Shown: piece after piece, positions 16,606 to 24,796 of the stretch
Numbering within the stretch: the first letter of the stretch is position 1
How the letters are laid out: each line of letters starts with the position of its first letter
Assembly: GCA_023667015.1 (NCBI GenBank)
Contig: JAMPAX010000002.1
Location: forward strand, 1-54,258
Length of the DNA: 54,258 nucleotides
Source: Muribaculaceae bacterium
GTDB lineage: Bacteria; Bacteroidota; Bacteroidia; Bacteroidales; Muribaculaceae
Reading direction: 5' to 3'
Translations under genes and position numbers: made by a program
Notes under the pieces: model-generated
Told to the model about the DNA's origin: nothing
Databases searched by the model: none
What the model saw: only the letters and a program-made list of their open reading frames with translations

Positions 16606-16769
16606 GTAAGTAGATGGGCGATTTAAATTTAAACTTAATGCGCGGTTATTTTTGCGACAGTCTCTTCACTCGAAGAAGGAATAATGCGGGCATTATGACT
16701 GATGAGAGAGGAGAAAATGTCCAAAAAGAACAATCAGAAAGTTTGAATTTAAATTGAAGAGCTACTTAC
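16606..16769. repeat. 164-bp element with imperfect inverted ends (possible invertible segment or MITE)
   Basis: The left end reads GTAAGTAG, six bases on ATTTAAATT, then AAACTT. The right end, on the opposite strand from 16769, repeats this with 25 of 31 positions identical. Within it TATTTTTG (16647-16654) matches the -7 consensus reading toward the downstream phosphatase and sugar genes, but no -33 partner is evident. Invertible promoters flanked by inverted repeats of about 20-30 bp control Bacteroides capsule operons, so phase variation is one reading. A small nonautonomous mobile element is the other. No recombinase or transposase is encoded in the window. It is enclosed by hairpins at 16556 and 16802. 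A 47-codon frame (16614-16757) spans it. Confidence 0.6.
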
Positions 16770-16801
16770 CGTAAGAAAGTACTATTTATAATCAAAAAAG
16801 G

Positions 16802-16831
16802 ATTGGATTTCGGGGAAACCCGAAATCCAAT
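16802..16831 (+). terminator. Strong hairpin before the phosphatase gene
   Basis: A perfect 13-bp stem, ATTGGATTTCGGG (16802-16814) with CCCGAAATCCAAT (16819-16831), closes on a GAAA tetraloop. It ends 41 nt before the phosphatase ATG. It could be a terminator, an attenuator that UpxY overcomes, or an mRNA 5'-end stabiliser. Confidence 0.6.
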
Positions 16832-16872
16832 ATAAAAAGGACTCAAACAAACTCCGCTAATTCCCAAATACA

Positions 16873-17601
16873 ATGTGGCCATTTAAGAAACATGTTCATA
16901 CGCTTGAACAAGCAAACTTCCTACAGGGTATTACCGATTGGCATTCACACATATTGCACGGGGTAGACGACGGTATCAAGACCCTCGAAGACTCATTGGA
17001 GGTGCTCCGCACCTATGAAAAGAAGGGGGTAAAGACGTTATGGCTGACACCACACGTGATGGAAGATTATCCCAACGTGCCTGCCGACCTGCAACGGCGC
17101 TTTGAAGAGCTGCGACTAGCCTACGACGGATCTGTAGAGCTTCACTTAGCGTCGGAAAACATGCTCGACTCCCTATTTGAAGAGCGACTTGCCACTAAAG
17201 ACTTCCTGCCAATAGGGAAAGAAGGGAACCATCTACTTGTAGAGACCTCCTACTTCAATCCTCCGATGAATATGGAAGAACTATTAGAGAGCACCATGTC
17301 GATAGGATATTATCCCGTACTTGCCCATCCGGAGCGATATCGCTACATGGACACTAAGGATTATCAGCGACTTAAAGACATGGGAGTATTGTTTCAAGTT
17401 AACTTTGTATCGGTAGTTGGTGGCTACGGCGAAACAGCTCGCGCAAAGAGCGAATGGCTGCTACAGAAAGGGATGGTAGACCTCACAGGATCGGATCTCC
17501 ACCGACTAAAAGCGATACAAAACTTCCTGCAGGTAGCACCTAAGAAAGCTGAAACACTGGATAGATTGCTGGAAGTGGCCAGAAAGCCGGGATTGGAATG
17601 A
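16873..17601 (+). CDS. Tyrosine-protein phosphatase of the PHP family (CpsB/YwqE-like)
   Basis: A 242-residue metal-dependent phosphatase that removes phosphate from the tyrosine tail of the Wzc kinase. The PHP-domain metal ligands are in order: DWHSHILHGVDDG (residues 22-34), LTPHV, a conserved Glu in LLVETSY, LAHPERY and GSDLHR near the end. Its length fits CpsB and YwqE (about 240-255). It follows the kinase gene, separated by about 310 bp that contain two hairpins and the inverted element, so its expression could be uncoupled from wza-wzc. Confidence 0.92.
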   Translation: MWPFKKHVHTLEQANFLQGITDWHSHILHGVDDGIKTLEDSLEVLRTYEKKGVKTLWLTPHVMEDYPNVPADLQRRFEELRLAYDGSVELHLASENMLDSLFEERLATKDFLPIGKEGNHLLVETSYFNPPMNMEELLESTMSIGYYPVLAHPERYRYMDTKDYQRLKDMGVLFQVNFVSVVGGYGETARAKSEWLLQKGMVDLTGSDLHRLKAIQNFLQVAPKKAETLDRLLEVARKPGLE

Positions 17602-17615
17602 GAATGGCTTGAGAG

Positions 17616-17665
17616 TTTAAGGAATTTTGGGAGCTTTGGGAGCTTTGGGGATTATGGGAGAATTT
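17616..17665 (+). repeat. Nine-base periodic leader repeat (copy 1)
   Basis: TTTAAGGAATTTTGGGAG (17616-17633) continues with units such as GGAGCTTTG twice, with a 9-bp period, up to just before the ugd start. The first 18 bases recur at 24744-24761 with one change, again directly before a gene. The purine-rich units may serve as ribosome-binding context. Confidence 0.55.
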
Positions 17666-17676
17666 ATGAGAATGAT

Positions 17677-18987
17677 ATGAATATTGCTATTGTTGGAACG
17701 GGATATGTAGGACTTGTGACGGGAACTTGTTTCGCCGAAATCGGCGTCAACGTCACTTGTGTGGATATAGATTCTGAGAAAATCGAGAGGCTTCGCCACG
17801 GGGAGATTCCTATCTATGAGCCGGGTCTCAAAGAGATGGTAAGACGCAACACAGAAGCCGGGCGACTCCGATTTTCGACATCATTGGCAGAAGTGCTTCC
17901 GGACGTAGAGGTAGTATTCTCAGCCGTAGGTACGCCACCGGACGAAGATGGGTCCACCGACCTGCAGTATGTCTTGGACGTAGCTCGAGAATTCGGACGC
18001 AACATCAATAGATATACCTTGCTTGTGACCAAGAGCACTGTACCCGTGGGTACAGCAGAACTCGTCAGAAAAGCCGTAGAAGAAGAGTTGGCTAAGCGAG
18101 GAGTAAAAGTGCCCTTCGACGTAGCGAGCAATCCGGAATTTCTCAAAGAAGGAGCAGCTATCAAAGACTTCATGACCCCCGACCGTGTAGTCGTTGGCAC
18201 CAACACAGAGCAAGCGCGCAAGATAATGTCGCGACTCTACAAGCCGTTCATGCTCAACGTAGAGAGAATGATATTCACCGACATACCCTCAGCAGAGATG
18301 ATCAAATACGCAGCCAACTCCATGCTTGCAACCCGCATATCATTTATGAACGACATTGCCAATCTGTGTGAGATAGTAGGAGCAGACGTCAACATGGTGC
18401 GCAAAGGGATATCTGCAGATGTGCGTATAGGACGAAAATTCCTATATCCCGGGTGTGGCTACGGAGGAAGTTGTTTTCCCAAAGACGTAAAATCACTGAT
18501 ACGCTCAGCAGCCAAGCAGGGATATGAGATGAAGGTACTCCGAGCCGTAGACGAAGTCAACGAACGCCAGAAATCAATACTCTTCGACAAACTACAGAAA
18601 CACTTTGGGGGCGACATCCGTGGACGTCGCATAGCAATGTGGGGACTGGCCTTCAAGCCGCAGACCGATGATATGCGTGAGGCTCCATCGCTGGTACTCA
18701 TCGACCTGATGTTGAAAGCGGGAGCGATGGTAAGAGTGTATGACCCGGTAGCGATGGAAGAATGTCGCAGACGATTAGGGGATAAGGTAGAATATGCTAC
18801 CGACATGTATGATGCCGCCGTAGATGCCGATGCGCTGATGCTCGTGACAGAATGGAATCAGTTCAGATTGCCATCGCTGGCCGTGTTGGAGAAGACGATG
18901 AATACGCCGGTGGTGCTTGACGGCAGGAACATCTATGACCCTGCTGAATTCCGCGAACATGGATTCACATATTATAAGATAGGATAG
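17677..18987 (+). CDS. ugd: UDP-glucose 6-dehydrogenase
   Basis: Oxidises UDP-glucose twice with NAD to UDP-glucuronate, a common acidic sugar of capsules. The 436-residue length is typical. It has an N-terminal Rossmann motif GTGYVGLVTG (residues 7-16), an acidic residue binding NAD (CVDID), a conserved STVPVGT, NPEFLKEG, and the active-site GCGYGGSCFPKD with the catalytic Cys. The C-terminal UDP-binding domain includes AFKPQTDDMREAPS. It follows the phosphatase gene by 75 nt of repeat sequence and precedes rfbB. Feedback and tyrosine phosphorylation by BY-kinases control Ugd in other bacteria; whether that holds here is unknown. Confidence 0.95.
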   Translation: MNIAIVGTGYVGLVTGTCFAEIGVNVTCVDIDSEKIERLRHGEIPIYEPGLKEMVRRNTEAGRLRFSTSLAEVLPDVEVVFSAVGTPPDEDGSTDLQYVLDVAREFGRNINRYTLLVTKSTVPVGTAELVRKAVEEELAKRGVKVPFDVASNPEFLKEGAAIKDFMTPDRVVVGTNTEQARKIMSRLYKPFMLNVERMIFTDIPSAEMIKYAANSMLATRISFMNDIANLCEIVGADVNMVRKGISADVRIGRKFLYPGCGYGGSCFPKDVKSLIRSAAKQGYEMKVLRAVDEVNERQKSILFDKLQKHFGGDIRGRRIAMWGLAFKPQTDDMREAPSLVLIDLMLKAGAMVRVYDPVAMEECRRRLGDKVEYATDMYDAAVDADALMLVTEWNQFRLPSLAVLEKTMNTPVVLDGRNIYDPAEFREHGFTYYKIG

Positions 18988-19032
18988 ACGTTGTCTGAAC
19001 TTTTTACGACAACTTCATAGAAAGACGAAGAT

Positions 19033-20079
19033 ATGAATTATAAACGGAATATAATTGTCACCGGAGGTGCCGGATTTATAGGCAACCACGTAGTTCGGCT
19101 CTTTGTAGAGAAATATCCGGAATATCGTATAATATGTTTAGACTCGCTGACTTATGCCGGGAATCTTGCAAACTTGGAAGATGTAGCGAACCGGGAGAAC
19201 TTTGTCTTTGAGAAAGCGGATATATGCGACAGCGAAGCAGTAACAAGGATAATGACCGACTATCAGATAGATAGTATCATCCACTTAGCAGCAGAGAGCC
19301 ACGTAGACCGTTCGATAACAGATCCACTGATTTTTGCGCGTACCAACGTGATGGGTACACTGACCTTATTGCAGATCGCGCGAGAAGAATGGGAGAACAG
19401 ACCTGAGGGATATTCCGGCAAGCTCTTCTATCATATCTCAACTGATGAAGTCTTCGGCGCATTAGAAATAGAAGAAGATCGCGACACAGCCCCCTACGGA
19501 GAAGGAATCTTCAACGAACAGACAGCCTACTCCCCCCACTCCCCCTACTCGGCCTCGAAAGCCTCAAGCGACCACTTCGTACGCGCATACCACGACACCT
19601 ACGGGATGCCGACGGTAATCTCCAACTGTTCGAACAATTACGGACCGTATCAATATCCGGAAAAACTGATACCCCTGTTTATCAACAATATTCTGAGCGG
19701 GCGCCCCTTGCCGGTGTATGGCGAAGGGAAAAACGTCAGAGACTGGCTCTATGTAGAAGACCATGCTCGAGCGATAGACACCGTATTCCACCGGGGACGT
19801 CCCGGGGAAACCTACTGCATCGGGGGTTGCAACGAATGGCGCAACATCGACTTAGTCGAGACACTGATAAAAGTGACCGACAGAATATTAGGCAATCCTG
19901 AGGGATACAGCCGTAAACTCATCACCCACGTAACAGACCGTAAAGGACACGACCTGCGATATGCCATAGATGCCGAAAAAATCAGAAAAGAGCTCGGCTG
20001 GGAACCCTCTCTGACATTTGAAGAAGGGATAGAGAAGACCGTAAGATGGTATGTTGAGGGAAGAGGGAATAGGGAATAG
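19033..20079 (+). CDS. rfbB: dTDP-glucose 4,6-dehydratase
   Basis: Converts dTDP-glucose to dTDP-4-keto-6-deoxyglucose, using bound NAD. Its 348 residues include GGAGFIGNH (NAD binding), DSLTYAGNLANL, which marks the dTDP-glucose subgroup, AAESHVDRSI, STDEVFGAL with the active-site Asp-Glu pair, and YSASKASSDH with the YxxxK. The C-terminal region holds RDWLYVEDH and DRKGHDLRYAID, also typical. Its activating partner rfbA lies 9.4 kb downstream in the same locus. The rfbC and rfbD genes that would complete dTDP-rhamnose are absent from the window. The last codons and stop are formed by a tandem AGGGAAT repeat. Confidence 0.95.
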   Translation: MNYKRNIIVTGGAGFIGNHVVRLFVEKYPEYRIICLDSLTYAGNLANLEDVANRENFVFEKADICDSEAVTRIMTDYQIDSIIHLAAESHVDRSITDPLIFARTNVMGTLTLLQIAREEWENRPEGYSGKLFYHISTDEVFGALEIEEDRDTAPYGEGIFNEQTAYSPHSPYSASKASSDHFVRAYHDTYGMPTVISNCSNNYGPYQYPEKLIPLFINNILSGRPLPVYGEGKNVRDWLYVEDHARAIDTVFHRGRPGETYCIGGCNEWRNIDLVETLIKVTDRILGNPEGYSRKLITHVTDRKGHDLRYAIDAEKIRKELGWEPSLTFEEGIEKTVRWYVEGRGNRE

Positions 20080-20098
20080 GGAATAGGGAATAGGGAAT
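20064..20098 (+). repeat. Tandem heptamer AGGGAAT, five perfect units
   Basis: Five perfect AGGGAAT copies run across the rfbB stop codon (20077-20079) to 7 nt before the polymerase ATG. Because the reading frame meets TAG in the second unit, changes in copy number would alter only the spacing to the next gene and not the RfbB protein. The repeat is a candidate slippage site. Confidence 0.85.
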
Positions 20099-20104
20099 CG
20101 ATAG

Positions 20105-21178
20105 ATGGAAGCGGTTACAGCGGTGAATCTGTTGGTGCTGGCCATTATGATATTTGGGCAGCTGATGAAGGTTAAAAATAGCCTCATCCCGGCCGCTGTA
20201 GTTATACTTATCTGCTTCTTTAGCGTCCGCTATAACTATACTAACGACTACTGGGCCTATAGCTTCTGGTATAAAAACATCGTAAAATACCCTTATAGCG
20301 TAGTAGTAGCCCGATTCAAAGACGTAGAATTCGGATGGTATTGGCTCAACAAGATGTTTGCCCCAATAGGCTTTCAGGGGCTTATAGTATTCTGTACGAT
20401 CATCCAATTCGGCACAATAGGATGGCTGATAAAGAAATATGTCAGGGTAAAATATCAATGGATGATATTGAGCATTTATCTGTTTTGGCCACAGATGATG
20501 CTTGTGCAGATGTCGATGCTACGCCAGATGGTAGCAATGAGCATCATCTGCATGGGGATACCGAGCCTGTTGAGACGCAGATGGATAATCTATATCACCC
20601 TGATACTGATAGGATCATTGTTCCATACATCGGCATTATTTGGAATAATGCTGATTCCGCTGTATTTCTTACGAAATAAGAACTACAAAATCATACTGAC
20701 AGGCTTCATGTCGGTAGTAGCGATATTACTGTTGCTTCCCAACCTTCTCTCCCCAATTATCAACCTGCTGATAGCGTCCGAATCCTTCGAGAAATATAAA
20801 GTATACGTCATGGACAGCGACCAGAACACGATGCGTTCCGGCATAGGATTCATCTTTCAGATACTGATGGTTGTCTACTTTATCTTCACGATGCGATGGG
20901 ACAAACAAAGTGAGAAATTCTTCATGCTATGTTTAATATCCTACTATGCGATGACCCCACTGTTTGCAACAATGGGAAGTGCCGGCCGATTGGGATATTA
21001 CTTCGTATTGCCGGGATTAATAGGATTACAGGTACCAATAAACAGGGCTCGTCGAGACTTCGTATCGATGTGGCTGATGATAGGATTCTTCCTATACATC
21101 TTGCTAAATTATGTAACGTTCTTCTACGATCCCACCTTTATCAAATGTTATCTCCACTACACCACCATATTTGACTGA
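20105..21178 (+). CDS. EpsG/Wzy-like polysaccharide polymerase (first copy)
   Basis: A 357-residue protein with about ten membrane helices, assigned to the EpsG family, which polymerises lipid-linked repeat units at the periplasmic face. Features are an early helix pair, the VRYNYTNDYWAYSFWYKN loop with a conserved Asp, MSMLRQMVAMSI with the Arg-Gln pair, GSLFHTSALFG with the family His, and a long C-terminal helix bundle. Sequence conservation in this family is low, so membrane topology and the MLRQ and FHTSA motifs carry the call. It is translationally linked to capF: its stop TGA shares a base with the next ATG. The locus has a second copy at 28197. Confidence 0.8.
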   Translation: MEAVTAVNLLVLAIMIFGQLMKVKNSLIPAAVVILICFFSVRYNYTNDYWAYSFWYKNIVKYPYSVVVARFKDVEFGWYWLNKMFAPIGFQGLIVFCTIIQFGTIGWLIKKYVRVKYQWMILSIYLFWPQMMLVQMSMLRQMVAMSIICMGIPSLLRRRWIIYITLILIGSLFHTSALFGIMLIPLYFLRNKNYKIILTGFMSVVAILLLLPNLLSPIINLLIASESFEKYKVYVMDSDQNTMRSGIGFIFQILMVVYFIFTMRWDKQSEKFFMLCLISYYAMTPLFATMGSAGRLGYYFVLPGLIGLQVPINRARRDFVSMWLMIGFFLYILLNYVTFFYDPTFIKCYLHYTTIFD

Positions 21179-22362
21179 TGGAAAACATAACTCCGATGAA
21201 AATACTGGTCACAGGCTCTGCCGGCTTTGTCGGGAAAAATCTTTGTGTCCAACTTGAGAACATACGTAGCGGGAAAGCACACTGCTACGGCGACCTGCAG
21301 ATTGAAGAGATCATGAGATACGACCTCGACACCCCCGAGGAGCTACTCGATGAATACTGCAGTCGTGCAGACTTTGTATTCAATCTCGCGGGCGTCAACA
21401 GGCCCAAAGACCCTGAGGAATTCATGCGAGGGAATTTCGGCTTTGCCTCCCGACTATTAGAGACACTTGAGCGCCACGGCAACCGATGCCCGGTCATGAT
21501 CTCCTCATCCACCCAAGCAGCGCTCGACAATCCCTACGGAGAAAGCAAACGCGCAGGAGAAGAGCTTATGCGCAAATATGGGGAGCGCACGGGGGCGAAA
21601 GTACTAATCTATCGCTTCCCCAACCTGTTTGGCAAATGGTGCAGACCGAACTACAACTCAGCAGTAGCCACATTCTGCCACAACATCGCACACGACCTGC
21701 CAATAACCGTCAACGACCCCTCCACACGCCTGAATCTCGTGTACATCGATGACATGGTAGCGGAGATGATAGCAGCATTAAAAGGGGAAGAGAATCGGAA
21801 CGGAGAAATCTGCGAAGTGCCCGTGGTTCATACAGCCACACTCGGAGAGATAACCGATTTGTTATATCAATTCCACGACCAGCCGCAGACACTCGATATG
21901 CCGGACATACCGGCAGGATCCTTAGCCAAGAAGCTATATTCCACCTACCTGTCATACCTGCCGGCGGAAAAAGTCAGCATACCACTGAAAATGAATGTGG
22001 ATTATCGTGGGAGCTTCACCGAACTACTCCATACGGCCAACGCCGGACAATTCTCCGTCAACATCTCCAACCCCGGAGTAACGAAAGGGAACCACTGGCA
22101 CAACACCAAATGGGAATTCTTCATAGTCGTATCAGGGACGGCATTGATATTACAAAAGAGCCTGATTAGCGATGAGATACTTGAGTTTAGAGTATCGGGA
22201 TCTAAGATTGAGGCTGTACATATGCTTCCCGGCTATACCCATAACATTATAAACCTGTCAGAGACAGAACCACTTGTGACGCTGATGTGGGCGAATGAAA
22301 AATTCGATCCCTCATATCCGGACACATATTTCCAACCCGTAGAAGACAATGGCAAAATTTAA
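21178..22362 (+). CDS. capF: CapF-like bifunctional reductase/epimerase for UDP-L-FucNAc
   Basis: CapF (FnlB) acts on the keto-sugar made from UDP-GlcNAc by CapE: a C-terminal cupin domain epimerises at C-3 and an N-terminal SDR domain reduces C-4, giving the precursor of UDP-L-FucNAc. Both halves are present in 394 residues: VTGSAGFVGKNL near the start, NLAGVNRPKDPEEF, YGESKRAGEEL with YxxxK, and the cupin GVTKGNHWHNTKWEFF with metal ligands. The start overlaps the polymerase stop (TGATG). A second ATG six codons on (21196) is also possible. CapG follows with a 14-nt overlap. CapE is not in this window. Confidence 0.9.
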   Translation: MENITPMKILVTGSAGFVGKNLCVQLENIRSGKAHCYGDLQIEEIMRYDLDTPEELLDEYCSRADFVFNLAGVNRPKDPEEFMRGNFGFASRLLETLERHGNRCPVMISSSTQAALDNPYGESKRAGEELMRKYGERTGAKVLIYRFPNLFGKWCRPNYNSAVATFCHNIAHDLPITVNDPSTRLNLVYIDDMVAEMIAALKGEENRNGEICEVPVVHTATLGEITDLLYQFHDQPQTLDMPDIPAGSLAKKLYSTYLSYLPAEKVSIPLKMNVDYRGSFTELLHTANAGQFSVNISNPGVTKGNHWHNTKWEFFIVVSGTALILQKSLISDEILEFRVSGSKIEAVHMLPGYTHNIINLSETEPLVTLMWANEKFDPSYPDTYFQPVEDNGKI

Positions 22363-23521
22363 AAACGACGGAAGACTCCGACTCCTCATAATAGTAGGCA
22401 CACGCCCGGAAATTATCAGGCTCTCAGCAGTAATCAACAAATGTCGCAAATACTTCGACACCATCCTTGCCCACACAGGACAGAACTACGACTATAACCT
22501 CAACGGCATCTTCTTTCGCGATCTGAAGATAGCCGACCCGGACGTCTACATGGATGCCGTGGGCGATGACTTAGGCTCTACGATGGGCAACATCATCGAC
22601 AAGAGCTACAAACTGATGGTCGAGACCCGGCCCGATGCAGTACTCGTTTTGGGCGATACGAACTCCTGTCTGAGCGTAATCGGGGCCAAGCGGCTCCATA
22701 TCCCTATCTTCCATATGGAAGCCGGCAACAGATGCTTCGACGAATGCCTCCCCGAAGAGACCAATCGTCGCATCGTAGACATCATCAGCGACGTCAACAT
22801 CTGCTACTCAGAACACGCTCGCAGATACCTCAACGCCTCGGGAGTAGCCCCTCAGCGCACCTACGTCAGCGGCTCGCCCATGGCCGAAGTATTAAGCACC
22901 AATCTCGAAGAGACCCTCTCCTCCGACATATTAAAAAGACTCGGACTCGAACGCCGTAAATACATCCTCCTCTCAGCACATCGCGAAGAAAATATCGACA
23001 CGGAGAAAAACTTCCACACCTTATTTACGGCAGTCAACGAGATGGCTCGCAAATACGACATGCCAATACTCTATAGCTGCCATCCACGCTCCAGAAAGCG
23101 TCTCGAAGCATCCGGCTTCAAGCTCGACCCCAGAGTAATAGCCCATGAGCCTCTCGGCTTTCATGACTACAATTGCCTTCAGGTCAATGCCTACGCTGTA
23201 GTCAGCGATAGCGGTACACTTCCGGAAGAAGCCTCCTTCTACCTCTCGCAGGGAATGCCGATAGCCGCTGTGTGCATACGCACCTCCACCGAACGACCGG
23301 AAGCTCTCGACAAAGGAGACTTTATCCTGGCCGGCATCGATAGCAGGTCGCTACTGCAGGGTGTAGACACAGCCGTTAGGATGAACCTCGACGGCGACCA
23401 CGGACTGCCGGTCCCGGACTATACAGACGAATGCGTATCCTCCAAAATTGTTAGACTGATACAGAGCTACACCGGAATAGTCAATAGAACGGTATGGAGA
23501 AAAGATGGGGAGGAGATGTGA
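22349..23521 (+). CDS. capG: Non-hydrolysing UDP-HexNAc 2-epimerase (CapG/WecB family)
   Basis: Inverts C-2 of a UDP-N-acetylhexosamine; paired with CapF it completes UDP-L-FucNAc. The 390-residue protein has the family landmarks: VGTRPEIIRLSAV at the start, HTGQNYDYN, LVLGDTNSCLS, HMEAGNRCFDECLPEETNRR, SAHREENID, CHPRSRKRL and SDSGTLPEEASFY. The CFDECLPEE and CHPRSRKRL variants resemble the FnlC/CapG branch more than WecB proper, which fits its place between capF and a WbuB-like transferase. It overlaps capF by 14 nt, and its stop shares a base with the next start. Confidence 0.9.
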   Translation: MAKFKNDGRLRLLIIVGTRPEIIRLSAVINKCRKYFDTILAHTGQNYDYNLNGIFFRDLKIADPDVYMDAVGDDLGSTMGNIIDKSYKLMVETRPDAVLVLGDTNSCLSVIGAKRLHIPIFHMEAGNRCFDECLPEETNRRIVDIISDVNICYSEHARRYLNASGVAPQRTYVSGSPMAEVLSTNLEETLSSDILKRLGLERRKYILLSAHREENIDTEKNFHTLFTAVNEMARKYDMPILYSCHPRSRKRLEASGFKLDPRVIAHEPLGFHDYNCLQVNAYAVVSDSGTLPEEASFYLSQGMPIAAVCIRTSTERPEALDKGDFILAGIDSRSLLQGVDTAVRMNLDGDHGLPVPDYTDECVSSKIVRLIQSYTGIVNRTVWRKDGEEM

Positions 23522-24732
23522 TGAATAGGATAATATTCGTATCAGGCCACTTTTCAACACCAACCAACACTACGTCTCGCATAGTGACAAAGATAGCGTG
23601 TGCACTGTCGAAGAGTAGACCGGTCATGGCCATCACCTGCGACGAACCGGATGCCGAAGAGTCCGACAGTGCACTGAGAGAACACTATGACGTTGATATC
23701 CGCCGCATCCCCTTAGGGCGAGTAGAACACAAGACAATACTTCTCAGACTCTATTATTCATTGATGATAAGTTGGAAACTCACATCCATGATAAAGAGAG
23801 AAGTGAAAAAAGACGACAAAGTCATAATCGTCACCAATCCGGAACTCCTGATGCTTGCCGTAGGACATCTACGGAGGCAACGTAATTTCCATCTTACGAT
23901 ACTCGTACACGATGTCTTTCCGGAAAACACCATACCCGCCGGGATATTCAAAACTCGACGCAACATCATCTACCGACACATAGAGCGGATGTTTAACAAA
24001 GCATACGCGAGTGCCGACAGACTGATAGTAATCGGAGAAGACATGAAAGAAGTGATGGCCGGAAAAATCCGGGGATTCAAAAATAAAGGCGAAATAGAGA
24101 TCATCCCCAACTTTCCCGGCACACCCTCAGCACTACCAACCGCCGGAAGGCCGAAACCGACGTCGGAAGTTTCGGAGAATCAAGGCAAACTGCGTGTGGT
24201 ATATGCCGGCAATGTAGGGCGAGTACAGGGAATTGATGAAATAGTAAGACTCTGGTCGAAGAGCAACAATCCTCAGGCTGAGTTTCATATCTACGGCGGG
24301 GGCGTAATGTCTCCGGCCATTGACAAGCTGGTAAAAGAACTCGGTCGGGAAGATATTATCTACCATGGACAATTCCAACCCGAAAGTCAGGATGAAATCC
24401 TAAAGAATGCCGACATATGTCTAATCGCACTGTCGGAAGGGATGTATGGACTTGGCGTCCCCTCAAAATCCTACAATATCTTTGCTGCCGGGAGGCCCGT
24501 AGCCTACATAGGAGACCCTGAGTCGGAGCTCTGGAACGTAGTCAGCCGAAACGACATAGGCTACTGCTTCAACGGAGTTCGGGATCCTGCACTTTCAGAA
24601 TTCATAGCCAAGGCATCCCCCACGCTACGAGAAGAATTGTCAGAGAAAGGAAAGCGGGCAGCCAAGCTTTGTCAAGAGCAATTTTCGGAGGAAATTATAC
24701 TTCACAGATATGAAGAGCTGATGCGCGACTGA
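23521..24732 (+). CDS. WbuB-like glycosyltransferase (GT4), probable L-FucNAc transferase
   Basis: A 403-residue GT-B retaining glycosyltransferase. In enterobacterial O-antigen loci the fnlA-fnlB-fnlC-wbuB order is conserved and WbuB is taken to transfer L-FucNAc; here capF-capG precede it in the same arrangement, so the same role is inferred. Visible features are the N-terminal FVSGHFSTPTNTTSRI, VHDVFPENTIPAG, the donor-site VVYAGNVGRVQGIDEI, FHIYGGGVMS and the EX7E-like VPSKSYNIFAAGRPVAYI segment. I chose ATG 23521, which overlaps the capG stop as TGATG, over one nine codons upstream. It is the only clear glycosyltransferase in the capsule locus proper. Confidence 0.85.
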   Translation: MNRIIFVSGHFSTPTNTTSRIVTKIACALSKSRPVMAITCDEPDAEESDSALREHYDVDIRRIPLGRVEHKTILLRLYYSLMISWKLTSMIKREVKKDDKVIIVTNPELLMLAVGHLRRQRNFHLTILVHDVFPENTIPAGIFKTRRNIIYRHIERMFNKAYASADRLIVIGEDMKEVMAGKIRGFKNKGEIEIIPNFPGTPSALPTAGRPKPTSEVSENQGKLRVVYAGNVGRVQGIDEIVRLWSKSNNPQAEFHIYGGGVMSPAIDKLVKELGREDIIYHGQFQPESQDEILKNADICLIALSEGMYGLGVPSKSYNIFAAGRPVAYIGDPESELWNVVSRNDIGYCFNGVRDPALSEFIAKASPTLREELSEKGKRAAKLCQEQFSEEIILHRYEELMRD

Positions 24733-24743
24733 GGACTCCGGAA

Positions 24744-24780
24744 TTTAAGGAATTTCGGGAGATTCGGGAAGATTGATACA
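24744..24780 (+). repeat. Nine-base periodic leader repeat (copy 2)
   Basis: TTTAAGGAATTTCGGGAG (24744-24761) differs from the copy at 17616 by one base and continues with 9-bp units (GGAGATTCG, GGAAGATTG). It ends about 17 nt before the aminotransferase start. A weaker relative (TTTTAAGGAGCTTAGGGAA) lies before folA near 45534. Confidence 0.55.
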
Positions 24781-24796
24781 ATGTATATTTAGTATT

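Noticed and set aside
18990..19014. Inverted GTTGTC / GACAAC between ugd and rfbB
   Set aside because: Only six base pairs with a 12-nt loop, so not a convincing terminator.
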